DNA of 64,000 nt from Rhizobium grahamii (GCF_009498215.1 NZ_CP043498.1:2696501-2760500); one strand, 5' to 3'; numbered from the stretch's first letter, positions 1-8,821 are shown. Made by a program: numbers and translations. The notes: generated from the letters alone by a model not told the origin.

Positions 1-578
1 TCGTCGAGTGCAGGAATGGCCGCCGTATTCGCACGAATGCTGCATTCGCCGAGATCGCGCAGTTCGTCGAGCAGACCCAATGGGTTGGTTCCGTTCGCCA
101 TCGCGTTCGACGGCAGGCCGAAGCGAATCCGCCATGTCGTCGTCTTTTTTGCCGGTGCGGCAGCAACGGGTGCGGCGACTGCCGCAACGGCAGGCGCCTG
201 GGCGTTGTCACCGACGGCTGCCTGCAGCTGAGCCAGAAGCTTGTGCCCGGTATCGCCGTGATCGGCATCGGGCCGGTCGACCAGCGCACGCATATGGTCC
301 TGCGCGGCAAGCACGGCCGCGACCAGTTCCGCCGTCGCCGGCACTTCGCCCTTGCGAACGCGATCAAATGCCGTTTCGCAATGATGGGTAAATGCGGCAA
401 GCGCATCGAACCCGAACATGGAGCCCGAGCCCTTCAGCGTATGGAGGCCGCGAAATACCGCGTCGACCAGGTCCTTGTCGTCGAGCTGATGCGTAAGGTC
501 GAGGAGACCTGCCTCGATCGTTTCGAGGCATTCCGCAGCCTCGGTGCGAAACACGGCTACCGGGTCGAGAGAACTCAT
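1..578 (-). CDS. cheA: Chemotaxis histidine kinase CheA, N-terminal part (runs off the window)
   Basis: This is the first 192 or so residues of a CheA-family kinase; the rest lies beyond the left edge. The protein opens MSSLDPVAVF and has a histidine phosphotransfer (P1) domain with the motif HTLKGSG, the phosphorylated histidine being H46. An Ala/Pro-rich linker follows at about residues 125-148, then the start of a second small domain. The ATG at 578-576 overlaps the cheY stop codon as ATGA, so the two genes are translationally coupled. In the family, CheA autophosphorylates in response to receptors and passes phosphate to CheY. Whether this cluster controls flagella or another output cannot be told from the fragment. 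Confidence 0.9.
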   Translation of the reverse strand, partial: MSSLDPVAVFRTEAAECLETIEAGLLDLTHQLDDKDLVDAVFRGLHTLKGSGSMFGFDALAAFTHHCETAFDRVRKGEVPATAELVAAVLAAQDHMRALVDRPDADHGDTGHKLLAQLQAAVGDNAQAPAVAAVAAPVAAAPAKKTTTWRIRFGLPSNAMANGTNPLGLLDELRDLGECSIRANTAAIPALD

Positions 579-943
579 CTGCCGAGAACCTTCTTGACGA
601 TTTTCACCAGATTTTCAGGATCGAACGGCTTCGTCAGCCAGCCGGTTGCGCCCGCCGCCTTTGCGCGCGCCTTGAGGTCGGCATCCGACTCCGTGGTCAG
701 GAAGATGATCGGCACGCCCGTATGGGTCGGGAGCTTGCGCAGCTCCTCGATCATCGTCAGGCCGTCCATAACAGGCATGTTGAGGTCGGTAACGATCAGG
801 TCGAAATGCGCGGACTTTGCCGTCGCAAGACCTTCGGCGCCGTTGACCGCCTCCGTTACCGTATAGCCGGCATTGCCCAACGTGACCTTGGTGGTCAGAC
901 GGATACTTGCCGAGTCATCGACAGTCAGAATATTGGCGCTCAT
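575..943 (-). CDS. cheY: Single-domain response regulator, CheY family
   Basis: This 122-residue stand-alone receiver domain has the acidic pair D9/D10, the phospho-acceptor D53 in VTDLNMP, the switch Thr at 83/84 and the invariant K105 in the KPF motif. It has no output domain, so it acts by protein contact. It sits between the STAS gene and cheA with ATGA overlaps on both sides (940-943 and 575-578), which indicates one co-translated unit STAS-cheY-cheA. The phosphodonor is almost certainly the CheA encoded next to it. Confidence 0.95.
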   Translation of the reverse strand: MSANILTVDDSASIRLTTKVTLGNAGYTVTEAVNGAEGLATAKSAHFDLIVTDLNMPVMDGLTMIEELRKLPTHTGVPIIFLTTESDADLKARAKAAGATGWLTKPFDPENLVKIVKKVLGR

Positions 944-1268
944 GGCATGACCTCTTTATGCAACCAGAACTGTGCGTCTTCGCGATTGAAGGCTTCCACG
1001 AAGCCCGCGCGTTCGAGAACTTTCAGGACGTGTCCCCCGCGGGGGAAGCGAGCGCGATCGTCTTTCCGCTCGCTTTGGCGAACCGACGCGCGGATTCGAC
1101 AAGCTGAACGAAACTCAGATCTGCTTCTGCGTTTTCGCCTATATCAAGAAAAACGGAATCATTACTTTGAAATGATTCAGTAATTTTCTGGCTCAACTCT
1201 GAGATATTCCTAATGCTTAGGATGTCAGGCAGAGAAATATGTTGCCTATACTGGCCACTGGCACTCAA
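940..1268 (-). pseudogene. STAS-domain protein of the che cluster (CheS-like), frameshifted
   Basis: The N-terminal part is read from a TTG start at 1268, preceded by a perfect AGGAGG with a 5-base spacer. The frame hits a stop at 1025-1023, but an uninterrupted STAS C-terminus (GHVLKVLERAGF to HKEVMP) continues in the next frame and ends at 940, overlapping the cheY start as ATGA. Adding one base in the C5/G5 runs at 1034-1045 restores a 109-residue protein. Sinorhizobium meliloti has a small STAS protein, CheS, in the same place in its che operon that helps CheY1 dephosphorylation by binding CheA; I infer a similar role here from position. It may be a sequencing error rather than a true pseudogene. 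Confidence 0.75.
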
Positions 1269-1612
1269 TTCGGCCTCCTGGGACGGAGAAATACTTTTTC
1301 GACCCAAAAACGAATCTCACGATAGGCTTAACGGGGAGTAAAGTCCGGTTGTACAGGAATGCAATTAAGACGAGTCTGGACTCCCTGAATTCTCACCCGG
1401 GAGAAATTATAGTGAACGTCGCTCAACTTATAAAAAGCGATTTAAAACCAATATCTTGATTCAAGAGACACGCGTCGGATGGCCATGTGCGGGTGCTTTT
1501 TCATGCTCCGTTAATCACAACGCAGGCGAGTCCGGAATGTTTACCTCCCGTTTCCATCCACTCCCGTAGAAATAGTCCCCAACCTGCCAGACTTATAGGT
1601 AAAGGAAATAAA
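1269..1612. other. Divergent intergenic region of the chemosensory cluster
   Basis: These 344 bases separate the STAS-cheY-cheA unit from the divergent receptor-like gene and are more AT-rich than their surroundings, especially 1400-1465. They should hold both promoters. The reading frame of the receptor gene stays open upstream to 1487, but the sequence there does not look coding. I found no clear -35/-10 pair, sigma-54 site or terminator. Confidence 0.5.
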
Positions 1613-3355
1613 GTGACAAACGGGGCGGCATCGGCAATAGGCGCATTCGAGATCTCCGGATCAGGCGTCAGCGACACGTTGGAAGCGGCACGTATCCAGG
1701 TCGAGGAACGTTTTCTCGAAGGTGGATCGGTGCTGCTGTCCGTCATGGACGGCCTCAACCAGCTGTTGAACTCGCTCGACAGCGTCACCAGTGCATTGAA
1801 CGCCAGCGAAGGCAGTGATGCCGGCGCGGACCTGCGTACAACGGTGAAGAACCTGACGGAATTGCCGGAAGCCGAACGGGCACGTCACGGCGCGCTCTCT
1901 GCCCTCGCCGACAGCAGCCATTCGCTCCGCAAGCATGTCGCGGACATGCAGGAGACGATGCGCTATTTGCGGACATTTGCCGTGACGGTGAAGATCACCG
2001 GCGCCGGCCTGCCTGAATTCGCAGGCTTCGCGCAGGAAATCCTCGAGCGGATCTACTCCGGCACCGAGGAAGTCAACAGTTTCGCCGGCCATCTCGACCG
2101 CCTCGAAAAGGAAGTCAAACTGGCGCTGGCCTTCGGCGCCAACATGGCAAAGAACTATTCGGATACCGTGCCCGAAGTTGCCGGCGCGCTGCAGGGCGAC
2201 GCGCGCAAGATTTCCGAGCATCGTCAGCACCTTGCGGCAATTGCACGCGACGTCTCCGCCATCGCTCGCGGCATCCAGGGCAAGGTGGCCTCGACCCTTT
2301 CGGCGCTGCAGATCGGCGACATTACGCGCCAGCGCATCGAGCATGTCCAGAGCACGTTTTCGCTGCTGGAAGAATTCCTGAGCGGCCCGGAGGGCAACTG
2401 CCTCAATGCCGACGCCCGCCGGCGCCTCGAATGCGTCATCAATCATCTGACGGCAGCGCAGATGAACGAGATGGTCCAGGATTTCCACCGCGACTCGCAA
2501 AGCGTCGTGAAGACCATCACGAGCTTCAGCCACGACACCCATGAGATCCTGCGGCTGCGCGACCAGATGATGGGCAACGGCGAATCCAATTTCATGCGCG
2601 CCTTGGAAACCAGCGTTTCCGCAGCGCACGAGATCGTCAAGCAGGTGGATACGGCAACGCGCCAGGCGGACCAGGTCAGCCAGTCGACGCTCGGCACCGC
2701 CGCCAGCCTGCTCCAATCGATCGACAATATCCGCAAGGTCAAGACCGACATCAACTACATGGCGCTGAACACCAATCTGCGCTGCAGCCGTCTCGGCGAG
2801 GAAGGCAAGTCCATCAATGTCGTGACTGCCGAATTGCGCATCTTTGCGGGACGGCTCGACGAATCCGCCGATGCGATCGTCAACGGCCTGCCGGCCCTCG
2901 AAGCCGCTGCCGCAAACATCGCGCCGCCCGCCGATGCGAAGTCGGGCGGTCTCGCCGAAAATCTCGACAGCGCGGTTGCCGACATCCGCGGCGCTGCGGA
3001 CACGATGGATGGCGAACTGAAGACCCTCGCCGAACACGGCCGCGAAATCGCCGGCAAGATCGGCCAGCTTGCAGGCAAGCTCGATTTTCAACGCGACCTC
3101 GGCGATACCCTCGCCAGGTGCGCCGACGCGCTGGAAACTGTTGCCGGCGCGGAGATTTCCGATATCTCCGATCTGACGGAGATCATCGCGCCTCTGGATC
3201 GCAAGATTTTCAAGCTCTACACGATGGCGCAGGAGCGCACGATCCACCGCAACATCATTGCGGCAATCGAAGAGCCCCAGGCAGCAGCGGCTGAAACGGC
3301 TCCCGCTTCGACAGGCGACGAGGACGAGGATCTGTTCGCCGACGCTCTGTTCTAG
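1613..3355 (+). CDS. Soluble chemoreceptor-like coiled-coil protein with a CheZ-like DxxxQ motif
   Basis: The protein has 580 residues, is mostly helical and has no convincing membrane segment. GTG at 1613 is chosen because AAAGGAAA sits just upstream and the residues before it look non-coding. Around residues 375-415 it has a degenerate version of the chemoreceptor hairpin tip (MALNTNLRCSRLGEEGKS, then VVTAELRIFAGR), which in normal receptors contacts CheA and CheW. Around residue 236 it reads QIGDITRQRIEHV, containing D236-I-T-R-Q240, the DxxxQ pattern of CheZ-type CheY phosphatases. The C-terminus is acidic. Its divergent neighbours are STAS, cheY and cheA, so a role as receptor, scaffold or CheY phosphatase is inferred; which one is unknown. 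Confidence 0.7.
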   Translation: MTNGAASAIGAFEISGSGVSDTLEAARIQVEERFLEGGSVLLSVMDGLNQLLNSLDSVTSALNASEGSDAGADLRTTVKNLTELPEAERARHGALSALADSSHSLRKHVADMQETMRYLRTFAVTVKITGAGLPEFAGFAQEILERIYSGTEEVNSFAGHLDRLEKEVKLALAFGANMAKNYSDTVPEVAGALQGDARKISEHRQHLAAIARDVSAIARGIQGKVASTLSALQIGDITRQRIEHVQSTFSLLEEFLSGPEGNCLNADARRRLECVINHLTAAQMNEMVQDFHRDSQSVVKTITSFSHDTHEILRLRDQMMGNGESNFMRALETSVSAAHEIVKQVDTATRQADQVSQSTLGTAASLLQSIDNIRKVKTDINYMALNTNLRCSRLGEEGKSINVVTAELRIFAGRLDESADAIVNGLPALEAAAANIAPPADAKSGGLAENLDSAVADIRGAADTMDGELKTLAEHGREIAGKIGQLAGKLDFQRDLGDTLARCADALETVAGAEISDISDLTEIIAPLDRKIFKLYTMAQERTIHRNIIAAIEEPQAAAAETAPASTGDEDEDLFADALF

Positions 3356-3367
3356 AGATCTGCGGGA

Positions 3368-4450
3368 TCAACGCGTACGGCGGAACTTGTTGGCGGCATC
3401 GATTGCCGCCTTCTGCTGATCGTCGTTGATACCGAGGAAGAAGTCTTCGAGAGCGGGGTCAGGCAGACCGGCGCGGCGCGACAGCACATACCATTTGGCC
3501 GCCTCGACCGGATCCGGCTTGGTGCCGAGCGCATTGATATAGAGATGCGCCAGCTTGTTCTGCGCAACGACGTTGCCGCCATTGGCCGCAAGCCGCAGCC
3601 ATTGAAAGCCCTTGGTGAAATCGCGCGGACCGTTGGTGCCGTTCACCATCCAGACGCCGAGATCGACCTGGGCCGTGTCGAAGCCCGCATGGGCGGCGCG
3701 CGCCATCCACTCGCGGGCAAGGTTCTTCTTCTCGGCCGGCAGATCGGGAAGTGCTGAATAGATCTCCGCCACCGCATACTGCGCGTCGGCAATCCCCTGC
3801 TCGGCGGACTTTTCGTAGTAGGGAAGCGCCATTTTCAACCCCTTTTCGCCGGGATTGTCGGCAGTCACGATCTGTCCCCAGTTGAACGCCGCCGACGGAT
3901 TTCCGGCATCGGCAGCCTTGCGCATGTACTCGTCAGCCTTGGCCTTGTCGCGCTTTACGGTGCGGCCTTCCATCAGGATCAGCGCATACTTGAACATCGC
4001 CGCAGCGTCGCCACCCTCGGCAGCCTTGCCGTACCAGAACGCCGCAGCCTTCGGATCACGCTTGACGCCAAGCCCGCCGGACAGCATTTCAGCGACCAGC
4101 GTCTGCGCCGCAGGGTCGCCCAACTGGGCACGCGGAAGCGCTTTCTCCATGGCCGTGAGGTAATAGCCCTGCTGATAGGCGCCATAGGCCTCGTCGATCG
4201 GCCCCTTGTAGTCTTTCTCGGGCGGAAGATCGGGCAGCTTCGCGCCCATGCGGTCGAAAACACCGACACCTGTCGATGGCGCGGTTCCGTCCGCTTGCGG
4301 CCGGCTCGTCTTCAAGGCCCCCGGCGCTTCGGAGAGCGGTCGCGTCACGACATTATCGACCGTCTGCGCCGATGCGCCACCTGCACAGGCGGCAAAAGAA
4401 GCGGCGACCGAAAGCAGCAAAAGGCGCAAGGAACGGGCATTTATCGTCAT
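3368..4450 (-). CDS. Exported SEL1/TPR-like repeat protein
   Basis: The 360-residue product starts at the ATG at 4450, which gives a clean signal peptide (MTINARSLRLLLLSVAAS, cleavage after ASAQ near residue 29). The body is a series of SEL1 repeats, with the recurring pattern A..WY.KAAE.G...A...LA, from about residue 100 to 340. Such repeats form helical scaffolds for protein contacts and in rhizobia are often periplasmic. The gene lies 10 bases behind the thiamine-phosphate-synthase-like gene on the same strand, probably co-transcribed, and runs tail-to-tail with the receptor-like gene. The specific partner is unknown. Confidence 0.85.
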   Translation of the reverse strand: MTINARSLRLLLLSVAASFAACAGGASAQTVDNVVTRPLSEAPGALKTSRPQADGTAPSTGVGVFDRMGAKLPDLPPEKDYKGPIDEAYGAYQQGYYLTAMEKALPRAQLGDPAAQTLVAEMLSGGLGVKRDPKAAAFWYGKAAEGGDAAAMFKYALILMEGRTVKRDKAKADEYMRKAADAGNPSAAFNWGQIVTADNPGEKGLKMALPYYEKSAEQGIADAQYAVAEIYSALPDLPAEKKNLAREWMARAAHAGFDTAQVDLGVWMVNGTNGPRDFTKGFQWLRLAANGGNVVAQNKLAHLYINALGTKPDPVEAAKWYVLSRRAGLPDPALEDFFLGINDDQQKAAIDAANKFRRTR

Positions 4451-4460
4451 GAGGGCGATA

Positions 4461-5114
4461 TCAATCCTCAAACCGTGGCGCTTTTTCGTCCAGCAACGCA
4501 TTGATCTCGGCAACAACGGATGGCGCACGCGCAGGTTCGCCAAAGACCGCCAGCCGCAGGGCAACAAACTCCGCACCAGTCTCGGCAACGGCCAGCGCCG
4601 ACGCCGGGTCTGTGCCGCCCATCACGATGCAGGGGATCTCGATCATCGAAGCCCACCACTCGGCGAGAGCCAGGTTCTTCGGGTGCGCTTCCGGCTTGAT
4701 GTCCCCGTCCAGCTTGCCGAAGAAGATGTAGTCCGGCCGCTCCTCGCCGATCTCGAGCGCATGGTGGCGATCGGCAGCATTGCCGCCACCGACGATCAGC
4801 TTGTCGGCATAGCGGTCGATCGCTTCAGCAATCTCGGTCGCCGGACCTGTGATATGCACGCCGTCCGCCTTGGCGCGACCGATGACACGCGTGTCGCCGG
4901 CAATCAGCGCTGCAGCGCCTGCGGCCTGGATGACAGGAACAAGCCGTTCCGCATGTTTCTGGAAGTCGCCGTCATTCAGGGCGTATTGCGGCACGATCAC
5001 CGACGCGACGTCGCCGCCCTTCAGGGCGTCTTCCACGATCTTTGCCTGCTCTTCAATGTCAGCGACATCGGGAACGATGAGGACTAGACGGCAGCGATTT
5101 TCCGGTTCGGTCAT
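4461..5114 (-). CDS. Thiamine phosphate synthase family (ThiE-like) TIM-barrel protein
   Basis: The 217-residue protein matches the ThiE/TenI fold: a glycine-rich phosphate-binding loop (IVGGGNAADRHHA), GVHITGP in the position of the usual GVHLGQ, FFGKLDGDIKP and IVMGGTDPASA near the end. Canonical ThiE joins the thiazole phosphate and pyrimidine pyrophosphate to make thiamine phosphate. This shorter, divergent form is common in Rhizobiales as a second copy, so its activity is not certain. It starts at the ATG at 5114 and precedes the SEL1 gene by 10 bases. Confidence 0.75.
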   Translation of the reverse strand: MTEPENRCRLVLIVPDVADIEEQAKIVEDALKGGDVASVIVPQYALNDGDFQKHAERLVPVIQAAGAAALIAGDTRVIGRAKADGVHITGPATEIAEAIDRYADKLIVGGGNAADRHHALEIGEERPDYIFFGKLDGDIKPEAHPKNLALAEWWASMIEIPCIVMGGTDPASALAVAETGAEFVALRLAVFGEPARAPSVVAEINALLDEKAPRFED

Positions 5115-5222
5115 GAACTCTTTCCGTTTGCAGCAGATTCCGCCGTTCGCCGGCAGGTCTGCACTCGTTTTGTGTGAGTAATTCCGTTAGATCGGGCTGG
5201 CAAGGGGAGGATTTTCAAAAGC

Positions 5223-5987
5223 ATGCCGATGGACCTGTCATTTTACTACGCCGCCGTTCCCGCCGTCATCCTCGTCGGCCTGGCCAAAGGCGGCATGGGC
5301 GACGCCCTCTCCTTGATCGGATTGCCTTTTCTGGCGCTTGTCGTCTCGCCCGTTCAGGCCGCGGCCATCCTCCTGCCGATCCTCGTGTTCATGGACATGA
5401 TATCGCTGGTGATCTGGCGCAAGCATGGCGACTGGACAACGCTGAAGATTATGCTGCCGGGTGCCGTTCTCGGCGTCGCGCTCGGTTGGGCGACATCGGC
5501 GCTTGTTCCCGGAAACGTCTTGCGGGTCGTGATCGGCGCCGTCACCATTCTTTTCTGCCTGCGCTATTTCTGGAACAACTTCGGTCCCGGCGCCGGCAGG
5601 GTCGTCCCGCCGCATGGCCAGAGACCGCTTCTGGCGACCATATGGGGCACGTTCTCAGGGTATGGCAGCTTCGTCGCGCATGCGGGCGGAGCGCCATTCC
5701 AGATCTATGCGCTGCCGCTGCAGCTTCCCCCGCGCGAATATATCGGAACCAGCGTTCGCTTCTTCGCCATCCTGAATGCCATCAAGCTCGTCCCGTATTT
5801 CGCCCTCGGCCAGCTCGACACGCAGAACCTGGCGACCTCCGCGACTCTCCTGCCCTTTGCTCCGCTCGCGACGATTGCAGGAGCATGGTGCGTCAAGCGC
5901 ATGACGCCGACGATCTTCTATCCGTTCATGTACTCGATGGCCCTGATCGCAGCCGTTCTGATCGCTCGGGAAGGCCTCGGCTTCTAG
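5223..5987 (+). CDS. TauE/SafE family sulfite/anion exporter
   Basis: This 254-residue membrane protein has about seven to eight hydrophobic helices and the typical opening of the family (VILVGLAKGGMGDALSLIGLP), with a duplicated G-rich motif near residue 140 (SGYGSFVAHAGGAP). TauE/SafE proteins are thought to move sulfite, sulfoacetate or related organic anions across the inner membrane. GGGAGG about 12 bases upstream and the ATG at 5223 support the start; an ATG two codons later is also possible. There is no sulfonate metabolism gene nearby to indicate the substrate. Confidence 0.85.
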   Translation: MPMDLSFYYAAVPAVILVGLAKGGMGDALSLIGLPFLALVVSPVQAAAILLPILVFMDMISLVIWRKHGDWTTLKIMLPGAVLGVALGWATSALVPGNVLRVVIGAVTILFCLRYFWNNFGPGAGRVVPPHGQRPLLATIWGTFSGYGSFVAHAGGAPFQIYALPLQLPPREYIGTSVRFFAILNAIKLVPYFALGQLDTQNLATSATLLPFAPLATIAGAWCVKRMTPTIFYPFMYSMALIAAVLIAREGLGF

Positions 5988-6056
5988 CCATTGCACACTT
6001 TCGCTGCACCGCACAATTTTCTTGCCGAAATGCCACGTTTGACGTAGCTTTCCCGC

Positions 6057-6317
6057 ATGTCGAACACGGACCCCTTTACTGCGATTGCCGACCCTCACCG
6101 GCGCTTTCTGCTGGAGGAGCTAAGGCGCGCGCCGCGCACCGTGAACGAGTTGGCGGAAGGGTTGCCGATCAGCCGCCCGGCCGTGTCCCAGCATTTGAAA
6201 GCACTGCTGGACTGCAACCTCGTGTCGGTAACGGCAAACGGCACGAAGCGCATCTATGCCGTCAATAATCGCGGCTTCGACAAGCTCAATCTCTGGCTGG
6301 ATCAGTTCTGGGCCTGA
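6057..6317 (+). CDS. ArsR-family winged-helix transcriptional regulator
   Basis: The 86-residue protein is a single winged helix-turn-helix: ADPHRRFLLEELRR at the N-terminus, the recognition helix SRPAVSQHLKALLD at about residues 43-56, and a wing ending in KRIYAVN. No metal-binding CxC motif is present, so it belongs to the non-metal, stand-alone repressor branch. It lies 69 bases behind the TauE/SafE gene on the same strand. It could regulate that transporter or act elsewhere; nothing in the sequence decides this. Confidence 0.85.
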   Translation: MSNTDPFTAIADPHRRFLLEELRRAPRTVNELAEGLPISRPAVSQHLKALLDCNLVSVTANGTKRIYAVNNRGFDKLNLWLDQFWA

Positions 6318-6328
6318 CATCAGGAGAT

Positions 6329-6368
6329 GAAAACGCGCCGGCCGCGATATATCTCGCAACCGGCGCGC
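6329..6368 (-). terminator. Rho-independent terminator behind the DUF465 gene (minus strand)
   Basis: The arms cgcgccgg (6334-6341) and ccggcgcg (6360-6367) pair perfectly. Read on the minus strand the hairpin is followed by TTTTC, as expected for the leftward gene ending at 6469. An A run on the other flank could also make it act weakly for the ArsR gene on the plus strand. Confidence 0.55.
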
Positions 6369-6468
6369 AAAAATGGCTATCTGCCACGGCTCTTCACCAA
6401 ACTATTGAAATCTTTTCAAATTCCTTTTGTATTAGGTGTAAGCCATACCGGCAGTTTCGTTCTCTGTC

Positions 6469-6642
6469 TCAATGTACAGATGATTTGAGACGCTCAATCT
6501 CGTCCTTGATGCGCAGTTTCCTGCGCTTGCACTCGGCAATCTCACGGTCATCTCTGGCGGGGGATGTCATCAGCGAGTGAAGCTCGTCCTCCAGAGCACC
6601 ATGCTTCTTCTGGAGTGATTCAAGATGAGCTTGAACAGTCAT
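6469..6642 (-). CDS. DUF465 (YdcH-type) small protein
   Basis: This 57-residue alpha-helical protein starts at the ATG at 6642, which has AGGAAGGG in ribosome-binding position; the upstream open frame looks non-coding. The sequence (LESLQKKHGALEDELHSLM, then KRRKLRIKDEIERL) is a charged helical hairpin typical of DUF465. The function of the family is not known. A second DUF465 gene lies about 230 bases away in divergent orientation, so the two flank a shared promoter region. Confidence 0.85.
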   Translation of the reverse strand: MTVQAHLESLQKKHGALEDELHSLMTSPARDDREIAECKRRKLRIKDEIERLKSSVH

Positions 6643-6871
6643 TTGACCCTTCCTTCCTCTTACCTCTCCCCGGCCAACACCGCCGGAGATCCAAGGCGTC
6701 AACCTTTCGAATGTGACACATTTTTGAAGGCTTGTCGAAGGCGAAAACATGAAGACTACGTGGCAAATTCATGATCGAGACCAACTAGCCGTTACCGCTA
6801 ATTGGTGATAGGAGCATGCGGAAATCATCGGCAGACCGGACAATGTCCGAAGACGATCGTGGGGAATGCAT

Positions 6872-7075
6872 ATGGCCGATCAGGAACAGGCTGAAATCAG
6901 GCTCATCGTAGCGCGCTTGCGCCAGGAGCACGAAGATTATGATGCCGCCATCAACGCCATGATTGCCACCGGCTGCGATGCGCTGCGCGTGCAACGCATG
7001 AAGAAGAAGAAGCTGGTCATCAAGGATAAGCTCTCGAAGCTCGAAGATCAGATCATTCCTGATATCATCGCCTGA
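6872..7075 (+). CDS. DUF465 (YdcH-type) small protein
   Basis: The 67-residue protein [11 protein letters not shown] to PDIIA has the DUF465 hairpin, with the conserved [20 protein letters not shown] segment near the C-terminus. The ATG at 6872 is preferred over the one at 6866 because GGGGA at 6861-6865 is then 6 bases upstream. It is 16 bases in front of purE and probably co-transcribed with purE-purK. Function unknown; a small nucleoid- or ribosome-associated role would be speculation. Confidence 0.85.
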   Translation: MADQEQAEIRLIVARLRQEHEDYDAAINAMIATGCDALRVQRMKKKKLVIKDKLSKLEDQIIPDIIA

Positions 7076-7091
7076 AGGGAACGTCGTGACG

Positions 7092-7586
7092 ATGACAGAC
7101 AGACCCCCGGTTGCCATCATCATGGGCAGCCAATCCGATTGGGAAACCATGAAGAACGCCGCCGACACGCTGGAGGCGCTGGAAATTCCCTATGATGCAC
7201 GCATCATCTCTGCCCATCGCACGCCGGATCGACTGGTGAATTTTGCAAAGAGTGCCCGCGACGAAGGCTTCAAGGTCATCATCGCCGGCGCTGGCGGCGC
7301 CGCCCATCTTCCAGGCATGGCAGCCGCCATGACGCCTCTGCCGGTTTTCGGCGTTCCCGTTCAGTCCAAGGCGCTTTCCGGCCAGGACAGCCTGCTTTCC
7401 ATCGTCCAGATGCCGGGTGGTATTCCCGTCGGCACGCTGGCGATCGGCAAGGCCGGAGCGATCAACGCAGCACTTCTCGCAGCCGCGGTCCTTGCGTTGT
7501 CGGACGAAGAAATCGCCGACCGGCTCGACGAGTGGCGCGAGCGCCAGAGCGCTGCCGTTGCCGAATACCCGATGGACGACCTATGA
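7092..7586 (+). CDS. purE: N5-carboxyaminoimidazole ribonucleotide mutase PurE
   Basis: The 164-residue enzyme of de novo purine synthesis converts N5-CAIR, the product of PurK, to CAIR. It has the class I PurE signature [11 protein letters not shown] near the N-terminus, SAHRTPDR with the catalytic His, the [11 protein letters not shown] loop and [28 protein letters not shown] two codons upstream (7086) is an alternative start with AGGGA at a closer spacing. The stop overlaps the purK start as ATGA (7583-7586), indicating translational coupling. Confidence 0.97.
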   Translation: MTDRPPVAIIMGSQSDWETMKNAADTLEALEIPYDARIISAHRTPDRLVNFAKSARDEGFKVIIAGAGGAAHLPGMAAAMTPLPVFGVPVQSKALSGQDSLLSIVQMPGGIPVGTLAIGKAGAINAALLAAAVLALSDEEIADRLDEWRERQSAAVAEYPMDDL

Positions 7587-8644
7587 CCATAAAGACGATC
7601 GGCATCATTGGCGGCGGCCAGCTTGGCCGGATGCTGGCCATGGCTGCCGCGCGCCTCAATTTCCAGACCGTGATTCTAGAGCCGCAGGCTGATTGTCCGG
7701 CGGCGCAGGTTTCCAACAGCCAGATCGTCGCGGCCTATGATGACAGCGCGGCCCTTGCCGAGCTTGCGAAACGCTGCGACGTCGTGACTTACGAATTCGA
7801 GAACGTGCCGGTGTCTGCGGCCGAAGTGCTCGCACGCTCGGTGCCCGTCTATCCGCCGGCGATGGCACTGGAAGCCGCACAGGACAGGCTCGTCGAGAAG
7901 CGCTTTCTGAATGACTGCGGAATCCCGACCGCCGATTTTCGCGCGATCGACAGTCAGGCAGATCTCGATGCCGCGCTGACCGCGTTCGGCGACAAGGGCG
8001 TCCTAAAAACGCGACGCCTCGGCTATGACGGAAAAGGCCAGCGCGTTTTCCGCTCCGCCGCCGACCGCAGCGATGACGCCTATGCCAGCCTTGGCTCCGT
8101 TCCCCTCATTCTCGAGAGCTTTGTCGCCTTCGAGCGGGAAATCTCGATCATCGCAGCCCGCGCATCGGACGGGACGGTTGCCTGCTACGATCCGGCCGAG
8201 AACGTTCACCGCAACGGCATACTGCACACGTCGACCGTTCCGGCCGCCATCTCGCAGCCGACCGCGGATGCCGCGCGCCGCGCCGCCGAGACCATTCTGA
8301 CCACCCTCGGATATGTGGGCGTGATCGGCATCGAATTCTTCGCGCTTGCCGACGGCAGCCTCGTCGCGAACGAAATGGCGCCTCGCGTCCATAATTCCGG
8401 ACACTGGACGGAAGCAGCCTGCGTCATCTCGCAGTTCGAGCAGCATATCCGAGCCGTAGCCGGGCTTCCGCTCGGAAATGCCGGGCGGCATTCTGACTGC
8501 GTCATGCAGAACCTGATCGGCGACGATATCCTCGCCCTTCCGGAATGGCTTCGCCGCCCCGATACGCTCGTCCATCTCTACGGAAAGACCGAATCCCGGC
8601 CCGGCCGCAAGATGGGACACGTGACAATACTGACTGGAAAATAG
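7583..8644 (+). CDS. purK: N5-carboxyaminoimidazole ribonucleotide synthase PurK
   Basis: The 353-residue ATP-grasp enzyme makes N5-CAIR from AIR, ATP and bicarbonate. Seen are the N-terminal nucleotide-binding motif [14 protein letters not shown], the ATP-grasp segment [12 protein letters not shown], and the metal-binding region [23 protein letters not shown] followed by [11 protein letters not shown]. The length is normal for the family. It is coupled to purE by a 4-base overlap; the channelled pair is the usual bacterial arrangement. Confidence 0.97.
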   Translation: MTIKTIGIIGGGQLGRMLAMAAARLNFQTVILEPQADCPAAQVSNSQIVAAYDDSAALAELAKRCDVVTYEFENVPVSAAEVLARSVPVYPPAMALEAAQDRLVEKRFLNDCGIPTADFRAIDSQADLDAALTAFGDKGVLKTRRLGYDGKGQRVFRSAADRSDDAYASLGSVPLILESFVAFEREISIIAARASDGTVACYDPAENVHRNGILHTSTVPAAISQPTADAARRAAETILTTLGYVGVIGIEFFALADGSLVANEMAPRVHNSGHWTEAACVISQFEQHIRAVAGLPLGNAGRHSDCVMQNLIGDDILALPEWLRRPDTLVHLYGKTESRPGRKMGHVTILTGK

Positions 8645-8698
8645 CGGCTTTCGAGGGTATAAAGCGGCGTCTCTCCCGTGAAAAACACCTTCATGTGG

Positions 8699-8727
8699 TT
8701 GACACAGACGAGAGGCCGGGTTATCTG
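8699..8727 (+). promoter_or_regulatory. Sigma-70 type promoter for rpmJ
   Basis: TTGACA (8699-8704) and TATCTG (8722-8727) are separated by exactly 17 bases, close to the housekeeping consensus, and lie about 95 bases upstream of rpmJ. This suggests rpmJ is transcribed on its own rather than from purEK. The assignment is by eye. Confidence 0.55.
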
Positions 8728-8821
8728 CACGCCCAACCTAAAGAGCGCGCCCTGAGCGCACTTTTGATTGTAATAGACACGGGCGAATGTGAATTCCCCC
8801 TAAACATCGCGGATCAAAACA

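Noticed and set aside
1661..3247. Long antisense open frame of 528 codons on the minus strand within the receptor-like gene
   Set aside because: It is the complement of a GC-rich real gene with codon bias; it has no family resemblance and no ribosome site.
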